A stretch of DNA of 64,000 bases from Streptomyces sp. SLBN-118 (GTDB lineage: Bacteria; Actinomycetota; Actinomycetes; Streptomycetales; Streptomycetaceae). The stretch covers positions 2,232,001-2,296,000 of the forward strand of contig NZ_VFNP01000001.1 in NCBI RefSeq assembly GCF_006715635.1, given 5' to 3'. The notes under the pieces were generated by a model. The model saw nothing but the letters and a program-made list of their open reading frames with translations. It ran no database searches and was not told the origin of the DNA. Position 1 is the first letter of the stretch. The number at the start of each line of letters is the position of its first letter. Shown piece by piece: positions 25,831 through 34,821 of the stretch. Both the position numbers and the translations under genes were made by a program.

Positions 25831-25855
25831 GGCAGCCTCCAGTACGTGATGGGAA

Positions 25856-25898
25856 GCGCTTGCCCCCAGGGTCTGCGCTCAACACGAGGGGCAAGCGC
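25856..25898 (-). terminator. Hairpin between GH101 and PL8 genes, overlapping a LacI-type operator
   Basis: GCGCTTGCCCC (25856-25866) and GGGGCAAGCGC (25888-25898) are perfect 11-bp arms with a 21-nt loop, right after the GH101 stop. The left arm is part of TGGGAAGCGCTTGCCC (25850-25865), which resembles Streptomyces LacI-family sugar operators with a central AAGCGCTT palindrome, about 20 nt from the PL8 start. Confidence 0.5.
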
Positions 25899-25905
25899 GG
25901 CTCAT

Positions 25906-28900
25906 TTACCCCGGGGCTCCGCACCGGAATCGCGCACTGCCCCAGTCGGCGTGGTCGTTGCCGTTCCCGTCGCCGCCGTCGCCGACGACCAGATCGACAT
26001 ACGAGGCGCCGGTGACGTCCGCGGTCAGCTGCCAGGCCGCGTCGGCGGCCTTCAGGACCGGCGACTTCACCTGCTCGGCGCCGTCCGCCAGGACGCTGAA
26101 CTGGACGCTGCCGCGCGAGATCTGGACGTCGTCCACCCCCACCTCGGCGGTGAAGGACGTGCACTGCCCGCCCAGGTAGTAGCGGACCTTCGCGGGAGCG
26201 TGGGTGCCGAGCCCCTTGGCGTACGCCACTCCCCCGATGGTCAGCGGGGCGCCGTCGCCCGTGCCCGTCTCGCCGTTGGAGACATCGCGCTCGACCGGCC
26301 CCCAGCCGTTCTCCGCGCTCGCCCAGTCGAGGTCACTGGCCCAGGCGTCGGCGGCGGGCGGTGGCGGCAGGGTGCGTACCGAGGCTGCGGCAGCGAGCTT
26401 TTGAGCCGAACCGCCGACGTCGTACGTGACCTGCGAACCAAGCGTGTACGTCTGGTACTTGGCGTCCCGCGGCGGTGTGACCTGCCAACTGCCGCCGGCC
26501 TTCGCCCCCGGCGCGACCTCGTCGAATGACAGGGGTCCCGAGGGCTCCGCCGTCCACCCCTCGGGCAGGGCCAGAGCGATCGAGACGCCGGTCGCGGGCT
26601 GCGCCTCGTAGTTGGTGAACACCGCCTTGACCTCGTTCTTCCGGCCGGGCTCCAGGGTCTCGGCGGCCGGTTCGACGCTCAGCGTCCCGCAGGCCGCCTG
26701 CCCCGCCGCCGGACCGAGGTCCGTGACGGTGAAGCCGTCGAGGACGAAGTCGGCGCCGTCCGGGGCGTCGTCCCGCTTGCGCAGACCGGTCCAGGTGTCG
26801 CCGCAGCCCGCCGTGACGGTCTCGGTGAAGTGCCCGGTGGTCCCCTGCTGCCCCATCGGCGTGCGACGGGTCTCCACGGAGCCCGGGGTCCCGTCCGCGC
26901 CGATCCTGTCGTATCCGGTGACCCACTCGTACGCACCCGCGTGGCTCGACTGGTAGTCGTACTCGACCCGGTAGCTGTGCCCGTTGCTCATCGGCACGGT
27001 CCAGGGTGCCGTTCGGTAGACGAGACCGGCGTTCTCCTCGTGGGACTTCAAGGACTCGCCGCCGTCCAGCACATCGTCGATCAGCTTCCTGTTCCAGCCC
27101 ACCTGGGTGTACGGGGCGTGCTTCTGCGCGATGTGGGTGCGCGGGTCGGTGACGCCGCCCGCGTCGCCCTTGAGGAAGGGGCCCCACCCCTGGTCGACCG
27201 CCTCGAAGTCCTCGTACGCAACGGTGCCCGGCCTGGTGGCGGGTGCACTCTTGACGACGCGTACGTCGTCGATCCGCACACGCGCCGAACTGCCGCTCGC
27301 TGCCTCGGCCTTGAGGGTGGCCGTGCCGTCCGCGGGCGCGGTGAAGTGCACCTTGGCCCGCTGGAAGTAGCTGTCGTGCCGGTCGGACGCGGCGACCTGG
27401 TCCTTCGCGGTCGAGCGCTCGACGGTGACGGACGCGCCGCCCGCGGACAGGGTCGTACGCCGCTCCCTGCCCGGCTGGACCTCGATCCAGGCGGACGCGC
27501 TGTAGCGGGCCCCGGGGGTGAGCCCGGTCAGCCGCTGGGAGAGCGAGGCGGCGGACGTCCCGCTCAGGGCGGCACTGTTGCGGCCGTGGTCGTCGGTGTC
27601 CCGGACGACCGTGCCGCGCTTGGACCAGTCGTCCAGACCCACGTCGTTGAAGCCGGGGTCGGCGACCGGCCCGCCCTCGCCCCACCGCGGGTCCGCGGGG
27701 GCGGGCGCGCGGTCCGGGTAGAGGACGTACGGCTGTCCTGCGGCGGCGGTCAGGCTGATCCGGCCGCCGGCCGGGCGTACGGTGCCGGTCTTCACGCGTC
27801 CGTTGTCGGTGAGCTTGTAGACGGTGTACGAGGCCGCACCGCGCACGGCCCAACTGCTGCTGCCACCCGCCTTGTTGTAGTGGTAGAGCTTCCTGCCGCC
27901 GTCCCACGGCAGGAGGTAGGCGTCGCCGTCCAGGACCTTGCGGCCGTGGTCGTAGAAGCTGCGGCGGCCGTCCTCGACCGTGCCCCGGACTTGGCCGGTG
28001 AAGGTCAGGTCGTTGCCGTTCCAGCGGGTGATCTGCTGGTGCTGGAGGTATTTGGCGGGCAGATCGCGCTGCCAGACATTGGCGTAGAAGGCGTTCCAGT
28101 CGCTCTCGCCCGTCCAGCCCTCGAAATCCTCCAGTGCACTCTGGCCGAGGACCGGGTGATTGTTCCAGACGTCCTTCTCGCCGTTGCGGATGAAACGGAT
28201 GATCTGGGAGTTGAGGCCCTTGTTGGTGGCCCCGCCGTAGTCGAGGTCATTGGCCCAGTGCGACCAGAGCGAGGCCCGCTCGAACTTGTCGGCCCATTCG
28301 GTGGCGACGTTCCAGCCCTGCGCCTGCACGGCCTGGAGGGTCTTGTCGGCGATCCAGCCGTGCGTGTGGTAGACGTCGATGTAGAGGAGGGAGAGATTCG
28401 GGTCGGTCTCGTCCCTCAACTGCTGGAATCTGCGGGCGAGATCACCGCTGTTGATGTCGCGGCGCTGGTCGATGTAATAGCTCTGGTTCAGCCAGTTCCA
28501 GCCCGGCTTGGTCTTGTCGACGAGGGTTTCGCTGAAGCTCTTCGCCTCCGGGTACGACTCGGTCGCGTTCACATGCACACCGAAGGCCGCGCCCCACTTC
28601 CTGCCCTTCTTGAGCAGCGTATTGAGGTCGGCCAGTCCCCCGGCCCGCTTGTTGTAGTGACCGCCGTAGTCGGGGTGGGCGGAGTCGTGGCCCTCGGAGC
28701 CGTATCCCTTCAGCAGCGCCAGCTGGCCGAGTCCGTCGGTGGCGAGCGAGATCCGCTTGACGTCGTCCAGGGTGCGCAGGAAGGGGTGGGTGGCCTGGCT
28801 GGCGAAGTTGAACGGGATGTGGGTGATCACCCGGTCCGGCGTCCGCTCGCTGCCCGGGGCCCTGGCCCCGATCGAGCGGAAGGCCACGGCGCCGTCCTGC

Positions 28901-29748
28901 CAGTCGACCTTCCTGTCGCCGTTGGCGTCGGGGGTGACCACGACCTTCGCCCAGGGCAGGTCCCTGCCGCTCGCGGGCTGCGGGGCACCGCTCCCCCGGT
29001 AGGTCCACTGCCCCGACCAGACTCCGACGCGCGTGCTGCCGTCCGCGGCCTTGCGGGCCTGGTGCCAGAAGCGGGCGTCGTCGCCTCCGGTGGCTCCGCC
29101 GGGCCTGTCGTAGCTGGAGTTGGACTCGACGGCGGCGGCGAGGGAGCCGGTGTTGACGAGAGCGTAGGAGGCTCCGACGGGTGCCAGGTCCGCCGCCGTC
29201 CCGTCCGTGACCCCGGCAAAGACGTCGGCGGTCTTCGTCGAGTCGGGGTCCAGGCGCGTGAAGGCGGTCGCGGCGCCGGACTCCGTACTGCCGACCGAGA
29301 CGAGGTCGTGCCCGGGGATGTCGATCGTGCCCACACGGAAGGCCTCGGTGTCGCGCACCGCGGTGACCTTGAAGGTCACGGCCCGTCCGGCGACGGTCAG
29401 CCCCGCGTCGATCTCGACCCCGGGCAGGGCGGCGAAGGCCAGGGTGTACGCGGCACTCGACGCCGTGAGGGCGGGCGCGCCCTTCAACTGCACCGCGTAC
29501 GCAGTGCCGTTGAGGACGACCTCGGTGACCGGGTTCGTGCTCCCGAGGAGCGTGGCCCCACCCGCCCGGTCGCTGTACGAGAGGACCCGCGGGAAGTCCT
29601 CGGCGACGGTGACCGAGAGCTGCGGTGAACCGATGACGGCAGGTGCATCGGCCTCGCCCGCGGCGGCGGGGAGTGCGGGTCCGGCGAGGGCGAACACGGC
29701 GGATGAGACTGCGGCGAGGGCACGGGCCGCACGGAGTCTTCGTGGCAT
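25906..29748 (-). CDS. Secreted GH101 endo-alpha-N-acetylgalactosaminidase with NPCBM domain
   Basis: 1280 residues. Signal peptide ARALAAVSSAVFALAGPALP, then a galactose-mutarotase-like beta-sandwich and the GH101 TIM barrel. The likely nucleophile Asp is in LLYIDVYHTHGW (about 454) and the acid/base Glu in NVATEWADKFE (about 481). Carbohydrate-binding beta-sandwiches follow, a NEW3-type domain (about 1036, EVKAVFTNYEAQPATGVSIA), and a C-terminal NPCBM domain (from about 1140). GH101 enzymes release Gal-GalNAc from mucin-type O-glycoproteins (known). I start at ATG 29748, with GGAGGG 13 nt upstream. Linked in direction with PL8. Confidence 0.88.
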   Translation of the reverse strand: MPRRLRAARALAAVSSAVFALAGPALPAAAGEADAPAVIGSPQLSVTVAEDFPRVLSYSDRAGGATLLGSTNPVTEVVLNGTAYAVQLKGAPALTASSAAYTLAFAALPGVEIDAGLTVAGRAVTFKVTAVRDTEAFRVGTIDIPGHDLVSVGSTESGAATAFTRLDPDSTKTADVFAGVTDGTAADLAPVGASYALVNTGSLAAAVESNSSYDRPGGATGGDDARFWHQARKAADGSTRVGVWSGQWTYRGSGAPQPASGRDLPWAKVVVTPDANGDRKVDWQDGAVAFRSIGARAPGSERTPDRVITHIPFNFASQATHPFLRTLDDVKRISLATDGLGQLALLKGYGSEGHDSAHPDYGGHYNKRAGGLADLNTLLKKGRKWGAAFGVHVNATESYPEAKSFSETLVDKTKPGWNWLNQSYYIDQRRDINSGDLARRFQQLRDETDPNLSLLYIDVYHTHGWIADKTLQAVQAQGWNVATEWADKFERASLWSHWANDLDYGGATNKGLNSQIIRFIRNGEKDVWNNHPVLGQSALEDFEGWTGESDWNAFYANVWQRDLPAKYLQHQQITRWNGNDLTFTGQVRGTVEDGRRSFYDHGRKVLDGDAYLLPWDGGRKLYHYNKAGGSSSWAVRGAASYTVYKLTDNGRVKTGTVRPAGGRISLTAAAGQPYVLYPDRAPAPADPRWGEGGPVADPGFNDVGLDDWSKRGTVVRDTDDHGRNSAALSGTSAASLSQRLTGLTPGARYSASAWIEVQPGRERRTTLSAGGASVTVERSTAKDQVAASDRHDSYFQRAKVHFTAPADGTATLKAEAASGSSARVRIDDVRVVKSAPATRPGTVAYEDFEAVDQGWGPFLKGDAGGVTDPRTHIAQKHAPYTQVGWNRKLIDDVLDGGESLKSHEENAGLVYRTAPWTVPMSNGHSYRVEYDYQSSHAGAYEWVTGYDRIGADGTPGSVETRRTPMGQQGTTGHFTETVTAGCGDTWTGLRKRDDAPDGADFVLDGFTVTDLGPAAGQAACGTLSVEPAAETLEPGRKNEVKAVFTNYEAQPATGVSIALALPEGWTAEPSGPLSFDEVAPGAKAGGSWQVTPPRDAKYQTYTLGSQVTYDVGGSAQKLAAAASVRTLPPPPAADAWASDLDWASAENGWGPVERDVSNGETGTGDGAPLTIGGVAYAKGLGTHAPAKVRYYLGGQCTSFTAEVGVDDVQISRGSVQFSVLADGAEQVKSPVLKAADAAWQLTADVTGASYVDLVVGDGGDGNGNDHADWGSARFRCGAPG

Positions 29749-29830
29749 GGGGACTGAGTAGCCCTCCGCTCTCGCCACCGTCAACGAAGTCGTGCGCGGA
29801 GGCGAGCGGCAGTCCAACAACCGCCGTGCG

Positions 29831-31498
29831 TTAGTCCAAGTCGGCTGCCGCCCCGTGGGTCGCGGCGAAGGTGGCTGCGAGATGGGCGGCCAGCTGCTTC
29901 GGGTCCGGCGGACAGAGGCGGGCGCCGAGGTGGCCGTCCGGGCGGATCACGAAGGCCGTCGGCTGCTCCACGGCGTAGAGGCGGGCGAACTCGCCGCGGC
30001 TGTCGCGGTAGACCGGCAGGAGCGTCGCGCCGGCCGGGGCATCGGCCTCCAGGACCACGCAGGTCTCCACCCGGCCCCCGGACGACTCCCGGGCCGCCTC
30101 GGCGAGTTCGAGCCCGTGCCCGTTCCCGTTCCCGTGCCCGCTTCCGAACAGCAGCAGTATGTGGCCGCGGTCCCGGAGGAGGTCGTACAGGCGCAGCGGG
30201 TAGGCGGCGATCGGGCCGGTGAGACCGCCGCAGTCCGGGGCCCGGTCGCCCGGCCGGGGTCCGGGGCCGTCGCCGGGCGGGTCCGCGAGCGGGCTGCCCC
30301 GGTAGGAGACGAGCAGCTGCGCCTCGCGCAGCATCAGGGTCGCCGGGTCGGCGGGGTCGGCCTGGACTCCCTCGGTGGCATGCCGCACGGTACGGCCGAC
30401 GACCTCCTCGCCGACCGGCCGGCGTTCGGCGTCGTAGCTCGCGAGCAGGCCGGGGTGGGCCGCCCCCTCGACCGCCAGCGCGAGCTTCCAGGCCAGGTTC
30501 CAGGCGTCCTGGATACCGGTGTTCATGCCCTGGGCGCCCGTCGGCGGGTGAATGTGCGCCGCGTCCCCGGCGACGAAGACCCGGCCCTCTCCGTACCGGT
30601 CCACGAGCCGGTGGCTGATGCGGAACACCGAGGCCCAGCGGATGGCCGAGGCGGTCGTCTGCTGCGGGGAGAGCCGGTCCAGGACGGCCTGGATGTCGGA
30701 GAGCCCGGGGGCCCGTCCGCCCTCCAGGCCGTGCGCCACCCCATCGGACGCCCCGGCGGCCTCGGCCTGCCGTGCGGTCGAGAGCTCGGGCGGTACCAGC
30801 ATCGACATCCGGTACCGGCCCGAGCCGGGCAGCGGGATGCAGACCAGCAGGTCGTCGACCGCGCCGTCGCCGTCCCGGTGCATGGCACGTACGCCGTACC
30901 CGGGCGGGAGGTCCCAGTCGACCTCCACGTCGGCGAGCATGTACTCCTCGGGGAAGGCGCCGCCTTCGAAGCTGAGCCCGAGCCCCTTCCGGACGAGGCT
31001 GTGCGCGCCGTCGCAGCCCACCAGGAAGCGGGTCCGCAGCTCTTCCTCCGCGCCGGAGGGGGTACGCAGCCGGCTGGTCACCCCATCGGCGTCCTGGGCG
31101 AACGACACCAGTTCCGTGCCGCGCTCGATCCGGGTCCCGTACCGCGTGAGGAACTCCTCGAGGATGCGCTCGGTCTCGTACTGCGGAAGCGCGGCGAAGC
31201 CGTACGGCACCTCGGGCGGCAGGGCGAGGTCTATGCGGGGCTGCTCGGCACCGTCGACGTAGGTCAGCTGGCCCCGCATCGGGACGGCCGCGTCCATGGC
31301 GGCGCGGACCAGGCCCATCCGGTCCCAGATCTCCAGGGTGCGCGGCTGGATGCCCACGGCCTTCGCGAACGGCAGCCGGGCGGGCAGCCGGTCCACGATC
31401 CGGCAGGAGACCTGGCGCCTGCGCAGTTCCGCGGCCGTGGTCAGGCCGACCGGGCCGGCACCCACGACCAGTACGTCCGTTGCGTAGGTGTGCGCCAC
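29831..31498 (-). CDS. FAD-dependent aromatic monooxygenase (class A flavoprotein)
   Basis: 555 residues. FAD-binding GxGxxG is in VLVVGAGPVGLTTAAEL, the DG motif in GCDGAHSLVRK, and the GD motif in GDAAHIHPPTGAQGMN. A C-terminal thioredoxin-like domain (about 430-555) is typical of PHBH/phenol-hydroxylase relatives, including rifampicin-inactivating Rox and polyketide-tailoring hydroxylases. GTG 31498 follows GGAGGCGCCA, so longer upstream starts are rejected. It lies 82 bp upstream of GH101 on the same strand. The substrate is unknown. Confidence 0.85.
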   Translation of the reverse strand: MAHTYATDVLVVGAGPVGLTTAAELRRRQVSCRIVDRLPARLPFAKAVGIQPRTLEIWDRMGLVRAAMDAAVPMRGQLTYVDGAEQPRIDLALPPEVPYGFAALPQYETERILEEFLTRYGTRIERGTELVSFAQDADGVTSRLRTPSGAEEELRTRFLVGCDGAHSLVRKGLGLSFEGGAFPEEYMLADVEVDWDLPPGYGVRAMHRDGDGAVDDLLVCIPLPGSGRYRMSMLVPPELSTARQAEAAGASDGVAHGLEGGRAPGLSDIQAVLDRLSPQQTTASAIRWASVFRISHRLVDRYGEGRVFVAGDAAHIHPPTGAQGMNTGIQDAWNLAWKLALAVEGAAHPGLLASYDAERRPVGEEVVGRTVRHATEGVQADPADPATLMLREAQLLVSYRGSPLADPPGDGPGPRPGDRAPDCGGLTGPIAAYPLRLYDLLRDRGHILLLFGSGHGNGNGHGLELAEAARESSGGRVETCVVLEADAPAGATLLPVYRDSRGEFARLYAVEQPTAFVIRPDGHLGARLCPPDPKQLAAHLAATFAATHGAAADLD

Positions 31499-31647
31499 TG
31501 GCGCCTCCCTGGATTGCCGCCCCCGGACAAGGCGGTGCAACTCCATGGTCACCGGTCGTCCGGCGGTCGGCATCCTTCCCGGCCGCGAGTGCACGCCCGG
31601 GCAGCGGGTGCGGGACAGCCGCCGACCGGGCGCCCCAGGGCGGGGGC

Positions 31648-32160
31648 TCAGCAGCCGCCGCAGTTGTAGTAGAGGACATCCCAGTGGCTGCCCTCGTCCG
31701 CGTAGATGTTCCCCGACCCCGACCTCCACTGCGGAGCCCCGTCACCCGGCCGCGCTCCGATGTACGTGAAGGTGTTCCTGATGTAGTTCCCGACGCATGT
31801 GTACTTGCTGAAGTCGAGCTTGTAGCCGTTCCAGTGCGAGTACGTACCGCTCGCGTGCCCGGTCTCCGTACCGCCGGTGATGTTGAGCGCGCATCCGCTC
31901 GCGCTCTTGAGCGTCTGCGCGCCCTTAGCGGTCGCGAGGTTCAGCTGCTCGAAGGAAGTACAGGTGGGGTTGTTGCGGTTGGAGCAGCCGCCGGACGAGG
32001 ACCATGTGATCCCCGACGAGCGGAACATCGACGTCGCCGTGGCATGGCTGATCTTGGTGACGGCGTGGGCGTCCGTCGCGCCGGTGATGACGCCGAAGCC
32101 GGGGGCGAAGAGCGCGCCGGTGACAAGGGCGAGCGAGACGAGTGCGGGGCGGATTCTCAT
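31648..32160 (-). CDS. Small secreted cysteine-rich protein with M15-like (D-Ala-D-Ala peptidase) zinc motif
   Basis: 170 residues; signal peptide to about residue 33 (ALA-type end DAHA-VT). The mature part has six cysteines (GGC, PTC, SGC, YTC, NCGGC). SHWNGYKLD fits the M15 pattern S-H-x-x-G-x-x-x-D, and ADEGSHWDV fits the later catalytic Glu and third His ligand. It could be a secreted DD- or LD-peptidase, perhaps of cell-wall peptides. GGAGGCCCCCGCC precedes the ATG. I infer the enzyme class from the motif spacing only. It is separated by 149 bp from the monooxygenase. Confidence 0.6.
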   Translation of the reverse strand: MRIRPALVSLALVTGALFAPGFGVITGATDAHAVTKISHATATSMFRSSGITWSSSGGCSNRNNPTCTSFEQLNLATAKGAQTLKSASGCALNITGGTETGHASGTYSHWNGYKLDFSKYTCVGNYIRNTFTYIGARPGDGAPQWRSGSGNIYADEGSHWDVLYYNCGGC

Positions 32161-32331
32161 GGCGGGGGCCTCCTGCTGATGACCGCCCGGACCGTGCGTT
32201 CCGGTGCGGACCGGGCATTCGGTGGGACGGCAGTGCAGGTGGAGCAGTCCGATGGTGCCCGAGTTCTACGCGCGTCGCCAGAGGCCTGCCGCGACCTCTC
32301 GGTGAACCTGGCGCAAAAGAAATCGAACTTG

Positions 32332-32360
32332 TTGAACTTTGAAGGGAATATGCCTACAGT
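32332..32360 (+). promoter_or_regulatory. Sigma-70-type promoter of the YceI gene
   Basis: TTGAAC (32332-32337), 17 nt, TACAGT (32355-32360). Each hexamer matches 4 of 6 consensus bases. It lies 54 bp before the ATG in an AT-rich patch. Confidence 0.5.
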
Positions 32361-32413
32361 CGACGTCGTTGAAGCTTAAACAACACGCAAACACGTCCCC
32401 CAAGGAGCGCGTC

Positions 32414-33028
32414 ATGGGTCTCTTCAACCGCAAGGCCGACACTGCCGCAGGCACTGCCACCACCACCCGCGAGGTGGACCCGGCACTGGTCGCCCTCACA
32501 GGCGACTACAACCTCGATCCGGCCCACAGCAGCATCGGCTTCACCGTCCGCCACGCCATGGTCACCAACGTCCGCGGCTCGTTCGGGGACTTCTCCGGCA
32601 GCCTGCACCTGAACGGCGCCGACCCCCACCGCTCGACCGCCGAGATCGACGTCAAGATCTCCAGCATCGACACCGGGATCGCCGACCGCGACGGCCACCT
32701 GCGCAGCGGTGACTTCTTCGAGGCCGAGCAGTTCCCGCTGATGACGTTCCGCTCCACGCACGCCGAGCAGCTGGGCGGCGACACGTACCGCATCACCGGT
32801 GACCTGACGATCAAGGACGTCACGCGCCCGCTCGCCATCGACCTGGAGTTCAACGGCTCCGCCACCGACCCCTACGGCAACGAGCGCGTCGGCTTCGAGG
32901 GCAAGGCCGAGATTCTGCGCTCCGACTGGGGCCTGACCTGGAACGCGGCGCTGGAGACCGGCGGCGTCATGGTCAGCGACAAGGTCAAGCTGAGCTTCGA
33001 CATCTCCGCCATCAAGGCCGCCGCCTGA
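32414..33028 (+). CDS. YceI-family polyisoprenoid-binding-like protein
   Basis: 204 residues, a YceI lipocalin-like barrel: GDYNLDPAHSSIGFTVRHAM, then GSFGDFSGSL, TFRSTHAEQLGGDTYRITGDLTIKDVTRP, split by loops, and a final SDKVKLSFDISAI. No signal peptide is seen, so it is cytoplasmic, with a short polar N-terminal extension. AAGGAG is 6 nt upstream of ATG 32414. Proteins of this family bind isoprenoid lipids (known from TT1927b) and are often stress induced. Convergent with the subtilase gene. Confidence 0.88.
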   Translation: MGLFNRKADTAAGTATTTREVDPALVALTGDYNLDPAHSSIGFTVRHAMVTNVRGSFGDFSGSLHLNGADPHRSTAEIDVKISSIDTGIADRDGHLRSGDFFEAEQFPLMTFRSTHAEQLGGDTYRITGDLTIKDVTRPLAIDLEFNGSATDPYGNERVGFEGKAEILRSDWGLTWNAALETGGVMVSDKVKLSFDISAIKAAA

Positions 33029-33047
33029 TCCCGGCCCCCGACCCCCT

Positions 33048-33091
33048 GAGCGCGCCCGCCCTGCCGTCCCCCGCGGCCTGGGCGGGCGCTC
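33048..33091. terminator. Bidirectional hairpin between YceI and subtilase genes
   Basis: GAGCGCGCCCGCCC and GGGCGGGCGCTC pair with a 2-nt bulge across an 18-nt loop, between two convergent genes. Confidence 0.6.
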
Positions 33092-33119
33092 GGTCGTGCG
33101 GCTGAACCGATCCCGTGGC

Positions 33120-34310
33120 TCAGAGACCGTCGGTGTAGAGGATCTTGTTGGGCGACCCGGCACTGAGACCGGCCAGGACATTCTTGGTGGACCAGGTGTT
33201 GAGCCAGGCAGCGACCTGATCCGGCGCCGCGGTCGGGTTGATCGCCTTGTAGAGCGCGGCAGCCCCCGTGACATGCGGAGAGGCCATGGATGTGCCGCTC
33301 AGGGAGACGCTGCCGCCGCCGAGCTTCGCGGAGACGATGTCGGCGCCCGGAGCGTAGAGCGCGACACAGTCGCCGAAGTTCGAGAAGTCGGTCTCCTTGT
33401 CGTTGCGCCCGGACGCGGCGACCGTGACCACGCCGTCCGCGGACGCCGGCGAGACGTTGCAGGCGTCCGCCGCTTCGTTCCCCGCCGCGACGACCGGCAG
33501 CACGCCGCTCTCCGAGAGCGCGGTCGCCGCTTCGTTCACCGTGACGGACTTGGAGCCACCGAGGGAGGCGTTGAGCACGGCGGGCTGCACGGCGTTCTCG
33601 GCCACCCAGTCGAACCCCGCAAGGACACCCGACCAGGAGCCCGTGCCCTCACAGTCGAGTACGCGGACGCTCACCAGCGAAACACCGCGCGCCACACCGT
33701 GGGTCGCGCCGCCGACCGTGCCCGCGACATGCGTTCCGTGCCCCTGGCAGTCCCGGCCGCGCCGGCCGTCCCCGACGACGTCGAAGCCGTACGTGGCGCG
33801 CCCGCCGAACTCGCTGTGGCCGAAGTCGATTCCGGTGTCGAGGATGTACGCGGTGACACCGATGCCGGTGCCGTTCACCTTGAACTGGCTGTTGAGCGGC
33901 AGACGGCGCTGATCGATCCGGTCGAGACCCCAGGACGCGGCCGGTACGCGCTCGGCACCGGCCTCCTCCATGGGCAGCGCGGTGACCTCGGCATCCTCCT
34001 CGACGGCGGCAACACCGGGCGTCGTACGCACGGTCTTGAGCTGAAGCGCGGTCAGCGGGGCGGCGAAGCCGCGCAGTGCGGACTTGTAGGAGTAGTGAGA
34101 CGTCAGGCCGAGCTTGCGCACCACCTCGTCCGGGTCGGCGCTCGGGCTGAGCGACACGATGTAGCGGCCTTTCAGGGCCTTCGGGGAGTGGTACAGCGGG
34201 GCCGGGGCGGGGGCATACGGCTCGGCGGACGCGGACAGCGGCCCGGCGGACATCACGGCGGCGGCAAAGGCCGCGGCGGCAAAGGCTTTGAGCCTCGTTC
34301 GGTTTGGCAT
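33120..34310 (-). CDS. Secreted S8 (subtilisin/proteinase K-type) serine protease with I9 propeptide
   Basis: 396 residues. Signal peptide (FAAAAFAAAVMSAGPLSASA), then an I9 inhibitor propeptide (KGRYIVSLSPSADPDEVVRK), then the S8 domain. The catalytic triad is seen as YILDTGID (Asp near 155), GHGTHVAGT (His near 190) and GTSMASPHV (Ser near 342). The oxyanion Asn is in AAGNEAADACN. It is close to aqualysin/proteinase K types with cysteines. Secreted as a proenzyme. I prefer ATG 34310 (MPNRTRLKAF); the ribosome-binding site is weak. Confidence 0.92.
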   Translation of the reverse strand: MPNRTRLKAFAAAAFAAAVMSAGPLSASAEPYAPAPAPLYHSPKALKGRYIVSLSPSADPDEVVRKLGLTSHYSYKSALRGFAAPLTALQLKTVRTTPGVAAVEEDAEVTALPMEEAGAERVPAASWGLDRIDQRRLPLNSQFKVNGTGIGVTAYILDTGIDFGHSEFGGRATYGFDVVGDGRRGRDCQGHGTHVAGTVGGATHGVARGVSLVSVRVLDCEGTGSWSGVLAGFDWVAENAVQPAVLNASLGGSKSVTVNEAATALSESGVLPVVAAGNEAADACNVSPASADGVVTVAASGRNDKETDFSNFGDCVALYAPGADIVSAKLGGGSVSLSGTSMASPHVTGAAALYKAINPTAAPDQVAAWLNTWSTKNVLAGLSAGSPNKILYTDGL

Positions 34311-34551
34311 GCGCTCGAGGCAAGCACGCAAAAACGATCACAGTCAATCACGCGCGGTCGCTGTTCGAGCACTTTCCGTAGTTGATTCGATTTCCGCCCC
34401 CCATGTGGACCGGTCGTCGAGTCGTACAGCCGGGTTGTACGGCACGTGACGGCTCAAGCGAGCCCTGCGAGGGGAGGCGGCACATATACACACGACGAAA
34501 CGGCCCGAGCGGGTCCGGACGCCCGGGCCGCCTTCGTCGCCGTGCGCCGAG

Positions 34552-34821
34552 TCAGGCGCGGAGGTGATCCACCCGCTCCCCGGTGTGGGTCTCGATCTCC
34601 GCCGCCGCCTCGTGCAGCAGCCGATGTGTCAACTCGCTGAGGGCACGGGCCACAGCCAGTTCGTCTCCGATGTGCGGGACGTTCTGGTCGGCACGATTGC
34701 GGTGTGCCGTTCCCTCTCCGACGATCAGTTCCGCGCTCTGGCCGCGCAGCCGGGCCTCGGCCTTGGTCAGGTGATTGTTCTCCGTGATGACGATCTCGAC
34801 ATTCCACTTCTTGGTCTGCAT
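34552..34821 (-). CDS. DUF1876 (dsRBD-fold) small protein
   Basis: 89 residues: KKWNVEIVITENNHLTKAEA, then an acidic middle and ARALSELTHRLLHEAAAEIE. This is the DUF1876 family, which adopts a double-stranded-RNA-binding-like fold; RNA binding is unproven. Its ATG overlaps the stop of the TPM-type gene by one base (TGATG), so it is translationally coupled to it. That coupling is the main clue to its role. Confidence 0.8.
   Translation of the reverse strand: MQTKKWNVEIVITENNHLTKAEARLRGQSAELIVGEGTAHRNRADQNVPHIGDELAVARALSELTHRLLHEAAAEIETHTGERVDHLRA

Noticed and set aside
26830..29628. 932-codon open frame opposite GH101
   Set aside because: Composition is arginine/valine/glycine-rich with no motif; the GH101 frame carries all the domains.
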